A stretch of DNA of 64,000 nt from Andrena cerasifolii. Its lineage: Eukaryota; Arthropoda; Insecta; Hymenoptera; Andrenidae. Each line of letters opens with the position of its first letter. Positions within the stretch are counted from its first letter, which is position 1. The DNA is taken from the NCBI RefSeq assembly GCF_050908995.1, contig NC_135120.1, positions 15,017,433 to 15,081,432 on the forward strand, read 5' to 3'. Shown in pieces: positions 13,610-24,600 of the stretch. A program made the translations under genes and the position numbers. The notes beneath the pieces are model-generated. The model saw only the letters and a program-made list of their open reading frames with translations, was not told the DNA's origin and did not search any database.

Positions 13610-14952
13610 TTATACTGGCTTCGTTTCTGTCTCTAATAATATGCGAGCTGCTTCGGCGCGACTTTGCCGAGCACGGAATACCGCGGGGATTTAATCCGGC
13701 GTTATTTTACCAACGATCCGAGCAATGCCCATCGTAAAATGAAAGCGGACAAATTCGAAGGGAACCGCTTTCCGCAGGGAAATTGCCACCTACCCCGGAA
13801 TTTTCTTCACCGCGAGCGCGCGGATCGATAAGGAAAACACAATTACGTTAACGATCTCCTCAATCCTCCTATGAAAATTTATCGGCCATCAAGACGGCGC
13901 TAAGTCATGTCCGCGCGAAATAAAGCTAAAAACGGCGCGAGCTGGCGGTATTGATTTTCCTTGCTTCTCAACTGACGTAGAATTTAATTTTCTAAATTGG
14001 ACGTGAGAAAGACGAGAGGCTGAAAACGTTGCTCCAGCGTCGAAAATGAAAAGCAGCGAAATCTGCAGCGGACAAACGGGGCTCGGGGCGGCAGGCGCAA
14101 GAAGGAGAACCGTCGGTGGACGAAGAACGTGCTCTAATCAAAATGTCTTTTCTTCGGCCCGCGGGTGAAGTCTGTAGTAGGGGCTACACGAATAATTGCT
14201 CATTACGGGGTATCTACGTCTTCGACTCGCGCACCTCTCGTTTCCCTTCCCTTTACTTTAACGAACCTGTGCACGCGCGATCGTTTTCGCCCCACAATTT
14301 TTCGCGTGTCTAACAAGCTTCCCAAACTGATCCGCCAATGACGCAGATATCATTGCCCACCTCCTCGCAGACGTTCTAAAATCATAACCACCCCTTGAGC
14401 CGAGGAAACGGCGACCGCGTAGGTGGCCGATATTTCTGGGCGGCAAAGTTAAAAGTGCAGAGGCAGGTACCGCTGGCGAAGGCTCGTTCCACTTAATTCG
14501 ACGCGATTATGGGTGCTACCAGGGAGGCGCGAATTAGGTTAGCAGTCACGGGGTGTGACGCACGGCTGCTCCATCCCCTTCCCTTCGGATTCAATCTGAT
14601 TGCACATCCCGAGCAACCCAGCTCAATTATCGCGACGATCATGAGAAGAACTAAGAGGCTGAATGAGGCTTGCCAACCACGAGGGAGACGCACCTGCCTA
14701 CCGCCGTGCACGCCGGAGAAGCGTGCTGTCTGATCGATCCCGACCACTTACGAAGCCAATATGTACCTTCATCAGGCGTCCAGATAAATAAGATTTTTCC
14801 ACTAGCCTTCGCTGCGGTGGGAACAAGGTTTCCTCGATTTATCGTTCCGCTCGATGACGTTCGCCCTTGCTCTTTCCTCCTGCCATACGCCTCGTTCCTG
14901 GCGACGGAGGAACTACTTAGGGTTTATATAAAACCCGACTTTTGAAAAAACA

Positions 14953-15086
14953 GGTTTTCGAATTCCACTATTCCGTAAAAACCGGTTGAACCGGTTTTCG
15001 AGTTCCACTATTCCGTCAAAACCGGTTGAACCGGTTTTCGAATTCCACTATTCCGTCAAAACCGGTTGAACCGGTTTCCGAACCGG
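14953..15086. repeat. 40-bp minisatellite, three units plus a partial fourth
   Basis: Three consecutive 40-bp units start at 14953, 14993 and 15033, each beginning GGTTTTCGARTTCCACTATT and ending in a GGTTGAACC word. They differ at only a few positions. A truncated unit follows from 15073. The unit joins form the self-complementary AACCGGTT. Confidence 0.9.
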
Positions 15087-15354
15087 TTCAGAAAAAAATA
15101 TAATTAAAACAGAAAATAAATTATAAATCTTTATTTCATTTAGTTCGTTTCTTCCAAAAACATGAACTCATGAAGATTACATTTACAGTAAACTGTTACC
15201 TACTCCAATATGCTTGTGTCCGAGCCGATTTCAAGTCAAAATGTTAACGTTTTTAATTAAATAATTAATTCAGTTTTACATATTTATTCTAGTATATAAA
15301 CCCGATTTTTTAAAATTTAAAAACCGGTTTTCAAATTTTACAAAATAAAAAGAA

Positions 15355-15500
15355 AAGGTTTTTAAGCACAGTATTTTTACAAATTTATAAAAAAGGGTTT
15401 TAAACCCAATTTTTTTACAAATTTATAAAAAAACGGTTTTTAAACCCAGTGTTTTTTTACAAATTTATAAACAAAAACGGTTTTTAAGCCCGGTTTTTAA
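15355..15500. repeat. AT-rich minisatellite, about 40-bp period, three units
   Basis: Three diverged units each contain GGTTTTTAARCCCA or a close variant followed by TTTTTACAAATTTATAAA. They differ by short indels in the T and A runs. The block ends in GGTTTTTAAAAACCGAC, close to the right end of the surrounding element. It is distinct from the 40-bp repeat at the left, though both carry GGTTTT/AAAACC words. Confidence 0.8.
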
Positions 15501-16683
15501 AAACCGACAAACCGTAGGAGGAACGATCTTTTAGCGAGCTCGCGTGTCTGCAGTCCGCTAAACAGCCTCGGCTCGCTAAAGAACTGGATCGATTCCACTG
15601 GCAAACAGTCGCCGGGAAGATTAACGGAATCTGCCGGACGATATTAGCGCAAGAGCCTGTTGCGCGATATGACGCGAACGAGTGCAAACAAATCGAGATC
15701 CATTTACCGGAGCTTCAGGAATGTTCGCGGGTTGGTTCAATAATGCAGATGTCCGTATCATCCAGCCCATACGACGGCTGGACGGCCCGAAATATGTAAG
15801 AGACCGCGCGTGATCGATTCTGTATTCTGTATCTACTCGAAGCGTTACGATCACGTACCTATATAGTTTTAGCACCCCAGCTGGGAATGGATATGCGCAG
15901 AGTCGAGGAAACAGGGCAGAAGAATTATTCTAGTCGCGAACAATGAAATTCCTATGCAACGTGGCGTGTAGACGAGCAAGAGAAGCGTACGGAGCAGGCT
16001 CGGCGAATAAGTCTTCAAATACACGCGGAAGTTTCGAGTGGAAGATAATGCGTTTCGAAGTCGAGGCTCATTCGTGGTGTGCATCAGAGTCGTATCGTGA
16101 AGTCTTACACACAATCATCTGTTCACAGTTAATCAATGCAGTGGCGTAAAGTTTCAATTGTACCGCGGCATAATACAGCCTCGAAGTCTGTTCGAATGCT
16201 GTATCCAGTTGCATTATACTATTATTGTTAATCTCAGCGACAAATATATCTATTGTGAGTAACCAGCACAATACCACAGTTCCTGCGCGAAAGCAATCAC
16301 GAGACAACATGTAATAGTTTCGAGCACGATGAAGTGCACGTTAGCGGGATCAAGGCGGATAGAGAGGAGGAACATCTGAGGCCAGCACTTTTCTACACGT
16401 GACGTGACGATAGAGCGTCGCTGTCGACACGGTGTCTTAATGTCGTTTCGCGTCTATCGCGCTCCGCCCTCTACCCCCGGCACTTGTATCTTTTTTCCGA
16501 GCCGCTAGTTGTCGCGGTGTAAAGACTCGCGCAACGGTGTCGCGACGGGACAAAAAGAGAATTAGAGCCGCAACGGATGGCTGGGCCGGGTGGATACCTC
16601 GCAAACGGGACAAGACGCCCCCGCAATTAAGGGGCCGACGGCACAATGACTCTCCAGGAGTCTAGAAATGATTACGAGCGGCC

Positions 16684-17059
16684 CACAGTGGGGTGAAAAC
16701 CCTAAAAGTTGGCATCAATTCCTAGGCGTCATGAAAACTTGTGTTAATTAAATAACTTAATCAAAAACGATTATTTTAAAGTAAATAAAACAAAAGATTC
16801 CTCTTTTAAACACAGAAAACACAAAAAATAGCTACACAAAATCGTTTGATAAATCGCTTGGAATAAACATGTAATGGAGTTCCTACAGCTAACTGTTTTT
16901 GACCGACTCGGGTAACGAAGGAAGATTTGTAGCAGGCTGTGGATATACGTTTTATTGCGCGGACATATTTCAACTATACCGGGGATAAAAAACAGATATG
17001 TAAACATTCTTTTGTATTTCGACTTTTTGCTAACTTTTAGGGTCTCCCACCCCACTGTG
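16684..17059. mobile_element. Transib-like MITE, 376 bp (internally deleted copy)
   Basis: The element begins CACAGTGGGGTG and ends CACCCCACTGTG. The inverted ends extend inward through an ACCCTAAAAGTT block. It is flanked by 5-bp duplications CGGCC (16679-16683 and 17060-17064). CACAGTG ends and a GC-rich 5-bp target duplication are hallmarks of the Transib superfamily, the group from which RAG1 derives. Its left 130 bp and right 245 bp match the two ends of the longer element at 28457-29305. The middle is missing, so it could only move with transposase supplied by another copy. Confidence 0.8.
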
Positions 17060-19739
17060 CGGCCGCGCGGATTCGCCGCGCGAAGCTGACGAATGCGACG
17101 ATTCCCGTGTCTCCGTCTCTCTGCTCATGGAGACGCGTTGAAGTGTATTAATGACTGCATATCCCCCTCCCGAGAGGGATGCCAGTGTTGTGCAAAGGCA
17201 AACACAGCACATCCGTCGCTTTGGTCTAGAAATTAAGAACCGCGTTAATGAAGACATCGAGAATTCCTTTGTACCCTTTTCTAGTACCTACTAGCATTCC
17301 TCGCTGCGATGAATTATCGTCTCTAGTGGAACGACTGGGTTGTAATACGAAACGTAACGACCGATTGATGGTTTATTTTCCTGCGATAATAGGGTATCAT
17401 CGAGCGAACGGTAATCTGTGCCAATGGCTTAATGAATTCGGGCTATGTAAATGGTAAGCTACTTCAGGTGACCTAGGAATGACCCTGGTGGAAACTGCGT
17501 TGGAAATATAGCGCCGGGAGGATAGCAGTGAGCTGTTCGAACGGAGCACGCGTATATTCATCACGCGCTTCCGAAGACGCGCGCTGCTACGTCTGACGTT
17601 AGCAGGCCTGCATCTACTTACGGGCACATTTGTTACGGACGACAAGACCGACGATCTGTCTGACATGTGCAACGCCGTTTCTCCTTGCGCGCAGACATTA
17701 TTTCGCCCCGGGCTGACGAGGCATGCAAATCATTCGGGGACGAACGATAACGCGTAGACTTAATTGAACGGTGAATTGAAATTGCTTGCAATTCCGAGAT
17801 ACTCTCGCGGCAGATTACCTCGTGGATACAATTAACTGTAACGATAAACGTTGAAAGTGGCTAATAAATTTCCTAATTAGATTCGAATATGTAAAATGAC
17901 ATTCAAGATTACTAAACGAAAGAGTTCACAGTGTTTCGTATTCCCTCATTTCGCTGATCGAATAAACCTGTCCCTTTAATTATTCAAACACCTGTCACTG
18001 GACGGTCCTGGGAAATTGATATTCCCGTGGACAGATGTGGAAAGATTAACCGCGATTGTCCAATAAAACTCTCGTCCGCGGTCCAGCTTGGTCCCCCGCA
18101 AACGCAACGAACGTCCGGCGAGAGGAAAAGCGGACAAAAGGAGAGGAGAGAGGCTGGGCGGCGGTCGTTCATCAATTTCTCCGGTCAACAATTCGCTACG
18201 CGAAGGTACGCCAGGCCTCTGGTGATGAGCAAACAGGTAACTCCGACCCCTTTCGCTCGGTACAAATGAAAATCCAGCGGAACGTTTGACCTGCCGACAA
18301 AGCCCCGTTTGATCGGCTGGGAACCCTCGTAACGAGCGTACAACGAGAAGTCCTCGAACACGTGTCGACCAGACGTGATTTCTCGAGGATTAGAGAAACG
18401 ATTTCGAGCCATCCACTCCTCTCCTTTTTTTTCTTGCTGGGCAAAGAAAGGAGACGGGTGTGGAGGGTGTAGAATAAAAGAAGACGGAGGCAAAGAGAAG
18501 TCGATCGATCCTTCACTACCTTTTGCTCTCCCACGTTCGCCGGCTAGCAAGGAATCATCCATCAGCCTGAGATCTTCCATGGATCACGAAGATGATCCTG
18601 GATCCTTTTTCCATCAAGCTGAGAGATAGCCTGACCCCCATCCCTCCCATCGCCTTTCTCCGTCTTACGGGATGTTTATACCCCGCCGCTATGTATCTGG
18701 ATAATTTGTCGTTTTTTCTTCCGTTGGCGCCGGCATCCACGACGATCCACTCGGCGTTTAATTCTATCCGTCCATTCAGACCATTGGAAAAACTCTCGAA
18801 TATTCACGATTAGCGGGAAGTCGTCTCCCTTGGACGGGGGAAAAGGGTGAGATGGCACTGTTGGCGGAGCACTCTTCAAGAGGCTTAAGCCGTTAATGAA
18901 AATGCAAATTCCGAAAAGTAATCTTCTTCTCGGCGAAAACTCGAATCGCCGGAAGATCGATCTTCTTATCGTGCCCGTCGAATCACTTCCCGGGCATTAT
19001 TTTTGCTGCGGCGGTAGTAGGTCAGGTGGGTATAACGAGCCAATTGAGCTTATTCAGTTTTAATTCATACTCCCGCGCGGCGAGTTCGTTTACGGTGTAC
19101 ATTACCGATTGGCAAGGACGAACGGACGTATATCACCGGCAGTCCGTTTTCTATTCAGACAAAGCGCATCGCTCCAGTTATTAAGATATTACGCAGTCGA
19201 CGTATGCCGAGAGCGAGCGTCGAATGAGCGAGGTCCGTTCCGAGGGTGCACCTATCGCGGTGGAACTTTCATTTTCAGCGGGCGACAGGTCCTGCCTAGA
19301 TATCCCACCTGAAATGCCCCCATCGCGTGGAAGCTGTCCTCGGCCCGTGGAATCAAAGCTTTCGTCGCCGTTGTCATCGTGGTCGCGACGTATGCAGCCC
19401 CGAAGCAGCCAGAAATGGCAGACCGTCACCGCGTGGGACAGGAAAATGTAGGCGGAGGGTGTTGGTAAGAGCTTTGTCAAGCCTCTGTCAGAGGCGAGTG
19501 GGTGTGCACGAACACACCAGTTACCCGACGGATCACTACCACGTGAGAGGACGAATCAGCGGCGATGTCTCATCGTCATCCCTCTAGAGTTACTTGACAT
19601 ACCCCAGTCAGCGCATTTCTAATGTGAATCGAACCGGTCGTACGTGGATCTCGCGTGCAGCTTTATGAATATTTTAAGCCAGGCTTGACCCAGATTGTCC
19701 TCGCAACAGGAAAAGCAACCTGGCCTCGGCTCCCGAGCC

Positions 19740-20060
19740 CGTTCACTTCGTTCCTCAGCTTTTACTTCTCCTCCTTCCCTCCGCCCTTCCCTTCGTTCCC
19801 CATCTGTTTGCCCTTCTTCGTTTCCGTCCCTCTTCCTTTGTCCTCCACGGTCCCTTTGTTACCCCCCCCCGTCGCGGCGTACGTGCCCCCCACATCCGTC
19901 TCGTCGTCTTCCTCGTGTTCACCATTCCTCATTTACTCTCATTTACCTCTGTCCCCTTTTCACACGTCCGCCTCCCCCGCCCGTCGTCTCGCGCGTTTCC
20001 TTTCTCTGTTTCGTTCCCTCCTGGCTATCCAGCATTCCCCCTTTTTCGCCTCTCTCCCCG
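19740..20060. repeat. Pyrimidine-rich (CT) tract
   Basis: About 320 nt of the plus strand is strongly biased to C and T with few purines, without a strict repeat unit. The bias keeps several reading frames open and gives Ser/Pro/Leu-rich translations that look like proteins but are compositional artefacts. On the unc-13 transcript (minus strand) the tract is purine-rich. Confidence 0.7.
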
Positions 20061-20399
20061 CCGCGATTCGTGTATGCAACCCCCCGGTCGCTGTCTCCGC
20101 GAGCGTCGCTGCTGCTGGAGCGCCAGGCTCGTCGATCGATCGTCCAGAAACATGAAAGAACGAGCTTGCCCGTGATTCATCAATCCTCTTTCCGTGACCT
20201 GAAGAGCGAGTGGGAGGGATCATAACAGCGTTCACGCGTGTTTGCAAAAGCGCCAACGATGAACCTCCGAGCTGCGAGCTGTACGAGTCCGTTCCTTCAA
20301 GGTGCTCCCATTCGATTCTCCAGACAGAAATATGTATCACTCGACTCCTCTTGCCTGAAGTTGCCCAACAGGCTTTCTTCAAAATGACTCTTAACGGCG

Positions 20400-21629
20400 C
20401 ACAGTGGGGAAATTTTGCAATTTTGTGGCCAAAACTGCAGAAATGAAATTTTTTAATTTTACAAATTTAATACGAATGTTAATTGAAGAACTATATCCAT
20501 TTTCGTGGTCAAAACCTCCAAAATTATTTTTAATATATAAAACTCGGCACTTTTACGTTCTAATATATGAGAAACTAAATTGTCCGACAAACAGCACTTA
20601 CAAAAATTACGAACGATAAAGATTTTTTTATTATTTACATTTATACACTTTTTTCTTTGTTCGAGCATGCCTCTATTACAGTGCAGCAGGGCATAGCAGA
20701 AGGGTTATTGTTGTATTTTTGGTTCGTATTAAATCAAACAATATCTTTGATAGATTAAATATGATATTTATTAATACTTAAGACTAAGAGAAGACGTTAT
20801 AGCAGCTATATGTGACTCTACGAGATGATGTAGTAAACGCGTGTCTGTTGGGAGTCAGTGCTCACAACCTAGTAACACCTAGTGACTTAAGGTTCGGTTT
20901 TCATCAACCTATAACATTTATCGCTTCTGACGACAAACAAACATACATAATACAAACAATCAAACAGAGCATCGAAGCTGAATAAAATCGTGTAAAAAAG
21001 AATAAAAAGGATTGTAATGTATAACATGTGAACCAGTCTCGGTCACAGTTATGTCGTATGTTAGACAAGACACACTGGATCGTGTTTAAAAAAATGCATA
21101 TAATTACAAGATTATCAACTATTAGCAATTAATAATTGCATTTATAGAATCAAAATAGTCCAACGTAAAATAGGAATGAAAATCATTGCAGGATATTATG
21201 GGATTCATAACTATTTTATGTATTGAAAATTGATTCTTATGTGAAAAGGTTATTTCTAAAACACTACTTTAAAAATTGTATCAATTACGTATTAAAACCC
21301 GAAACACAATTATTTTGAGGACAAAAAGATATCTTGCGCACCACCAGGAATTGAATCCATGCCTTGAAATTATTTTCAGATCTTTGGTTAACACAATATA
21401 AGTGTTTGAAGCAACTTGAAAATCTGGATTAATTCTTTGCGATCGGTCTAACCTCACATGAACATAAATATTTGCGAGTCTATACGAGTTTTGTATTAAA
21501 ACATTTAACAGTAAAATTGGTGGCATTTGATACTCATATTAGTTCTTCAATTGACATTTGCATTTATTTTGTCGAAATAAAAAATTTATTTTTGTGGTTT
21601 TAGCCACAAAATTACGAAATTTCACTGTG
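20400..21629. mobile_element. Transib-like element of a second family, 1230 bp, apparently non-coding
   Basis: The ends are CACAGTGGGGAAATTTT and, as the complement of the right end, CACAGTGAAATTTCG. Both continue into an AATTTTGTGGCYAAAAC block, making an imperfect inverted repeat of about 35 bp. Flanks are CGGCG (20395-20399) and AGGCG (21630-21634), a GC-rich 5-bp duplication with one mismatch. The inside is AT-rich and has no frame above about 80 codons, so no transposase is evident. A second copy of the GTGGYCAAAAC word lies at 20504-20514. The family differs from the 16.7-kb and 28.5-kb elements beyond the shared heptamer. Confidence 0.75.
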
Positions 21630-24600
21630 AGGCGGGGAAGTTTCCTTCCTCCCACTGAATCTCACTCTTCGCGTCACTACTAGCCTCAGTTGGCCAGTTT
21701 TCTCTACCCCATATTGCTATGCACTCGGTAAGGGTGCAATAAAGACGCGTTACTGCTATCCCTATTATTACAGCCCGTTCCACGATGCAACGTAAAATAT
21801 CAAACGTGGAAGCTTTCCAAGCTTTCATTGGACCAAATCGTCCCCTCGGCAACCATCCTCCCCGTTCGCTAATCGACTGCGGAGGCGCGGCGCGTATATA
21901 GCATCGTAACGTTCGCGCGAGGGAGACGCGCGCTAACGAATCCAGGAAATCTCCTGCCAAGGTCGTTGCCACAGAGTCCAACGCGAATGTGTGCACGCAG
22001 CATAACGTCGACGCCACGTAGAGCTACGTCAACCACGTCGCCTTGGCTTCCCCGACTGTTTCATTGAGCGTTGCGAGCTGGCTATGCGCCAAGTGACGTC
22101 ACGGGCAGAAGAGACTCGGGAATTGTCAGCGGTGATGGTGATGGAACCGTGGTGGATAACGTGGTCGGCGGCAGGGGGTGGCGATAGCGGTGGCTGATAG
22201 CTTCCAGTTGAATCGAGTCAAGAAGAGCAAAAGGCATGCCCACCCTTGAAACGTACGTCACCTACGCCGACTCGTAATTCAATTTGCTCGATACCTCAAG
22301 GAGTTTCTATGTAGTAGACGCAACGACAAGGAACATCCCCCTTCCCCGTGACCCGAGGGGGTGTCATGCACCATTTTTGCAACTTCTACTCGAAACTTGA
22401 ACAAGCACTATCGCTCCCACGGCGCATCGAATTTCCGCGTTTCTGTTATTTTACGACGGCCATTATACGCTCGTAAAGACGGACGTCGCGTATAACATCG
22501 GGGCGTTTAATATAAGAGAGCGACTCCCATCGAGGCAGCGCTGCAAAGTAAACCTTCTTTCCGAGCATCGTTTCCCTGGAAATAAGCTGTCTAGCACGAA
22601 TAAAATGTCGAATGATACTCTTTAATCGAGCATTCCGAGATGTTCGAGCGAGAAGGGATGCTTTACTGACATCACCAACGAGACGTGTGTCGTAACATCA
22701 TAGCCTATCGTTTGCAGGAACGCTTACAAGAAGATTACGACGAATCTGTGCAAGAGGGTTGCAGAGGATGGCCGAAGAGTGACACGACTATTCGAGTGTG
22801 TATAAAAGAGGGGGTGGCCTCCCCCACGCGACTGAATTGCACCCCTATCCGAGGTAAGGCTGCCCTCTAATTTAATTTGCCCGACCCTCCGTCGAAAGAT
22901 AAGATGCACTTGGTGCACTTCGTGCGGAAAAAACAAACAGGGCCTCCCGGTTTTCACTTTCTTCCGTGCTCCGCGCCCTTCTACTCCCCCCTATTCACCA
23001 AGTCCGATTCCCCCTCCGGCTCGCCGGCGGATCCATTTGAAATTCACGAGCTCGAGGCGTAACGTCCTATTTAAAGGAGCTGCTGGTGTCGAGCTCGTCA
23101 ACCGACAGCTTCCCTGATCGTGCTAAATTGAATCCATGCTTCGATAATAATATTCCGCGGATGAAATTAGCTATTTAACTAAACCAAATACCCGACCAGG
23201 TAATTTCCAAATTACGAGAAGGGTAGCGGCGAATCCAACGAACTGAAAGTTTCCCTGCGAACCCGAACGCATTGAAATTTCTCCCATTATGTTCGTACCT
23301 TTAATCCACCTCTCTAATTATGTCCGCGTCCCGTCGTGTACTATTTCCAGCAACAGACGGTAAGTTCGAAAATTGAAGAGCGACGAGTTGCGAACGAACG
23401 GACCGAAACCACCCGGCAACAGAATAAAGGATTCTTTAAGGCAGCTCGTAGAGATTTAAATTGCAGAAAAGAAAACTTAGCGGGATGCACGGGTACTCAC
23501 GCCCACGTTCCTCCTCCCCGGTCTCTTCTTAGATAAAGAAGCTGACCAATTTAATTAGCATGAATTCCCTTTTATCGCCGTATGAAGGTGCAGTGGACCG
23601 TATCTCACAAATGAAGAAAGAATGGAAGATAAAGGGATCCCTGGGTCGAAATACTTTCCAGAGAAATGCTCCAAGGGGTTCAAGAACCTCGTAGAACGAC
23701 CCGAGGATTCCGGAGGTAACGGGTTCTAATTTCGTCGTAGCTTTCGCACCTTTTGTCTCAAAGACGCCGTCGGAGGAAGACGGGTCTCTCTGATTTTCAG
23801 TGGGAAAACCTCGACGAACAAAATTTAAACGTGCAAACTAGAGTGAAAGACAATTACTGGATGTCCCACGGAGTACTGTCAATCTAAACCGTCTACTTCG
23901 CATAACGAGCTGAAGAAAAATCACCAAGTCTTTAACGAGCGCGGAAGCTACAAGGAGCGTAGCGAACGGGGACACAGTGACGCTGGGGAAACGATTCTTT
24001 CTTTCCACCTCCCGCCCACAAAGATGCATCAACGCGATCACCGAGTGGGTGTTTACGTAAAGAACGACTGGCATCGTTCACCGAGCGAAATTGCTCTACG
24101 CGGCCAATTTGTCATACGACTTCTAAGTAGCGGCCAACTTTATATGCGAATCGATATCGCCAGAGTTTCCCCAGGACCGTGTGCTCCGCGGAACGAAGAA
24201 ACTGCCGACGGACCGCGCGATAAGTGAAATTACGTTCCCAACCGGCATTAACATCCCGACGCTAATTATTAATAGCGAGAATTACCATAATATGAATTGT
24301 AAATCCGTGGCTGGTGAACGGGCCGCGCCATAAATCGCCGAGGCCATCGTCGGACACGGTTTTCTCAATTTTCCGACGATAATTATTCGGCCTCTCGTTC
24401 ACCTAGGCGGGAAACTGCTTCTTCTTCGAGCACGGGATCGATCGCCGATGAATAGCCTGGATATTCGGCGGGGGCGGCAGAAGGGGACGCGGTACAATGA
24501 AAGCAGTTCCTTTGACTGCAAGGGGGTGACGAGGGTGCCTTTGCGTGCAGACATTTCGTTCCTTTACGAGTTTGACTTCCAGTTCATCGCGAAACTTCCA

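Larger units (their letters stand above)
14914..15516. mobile_element. Non-autonomous hAT-like element made of two minisatellites
   Basis: This 603-bp unit is flanked by a perfect 8-bp direct repeat GGAGGAAC (14906-14913 and 15517-15524), the target duplication size of hAT transposons. Its ends are only loosely inverted: TACTTAGGGTTT at the left, and TACGGTTT as the complement of the right end. The inside has no coding capacity. It is dominated by CCGGTT-type palindromic words, a 40-bp tandem repeat near the left and an AT-rich repeat of about 40 bp near the right. hAT membership is inferred from duplication length and TA-type ends. The weak terminal repeat leaves room for another mechanism. 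Confidence 0.6.

Noticed and set aside
19655..20225. Two overlapping open frames of 166 and 176 codons
   Set aside because: Both arise from the CT-rich tract, which excludes stops; the translations are Ser/Pro/Leu/Phe low complexity.
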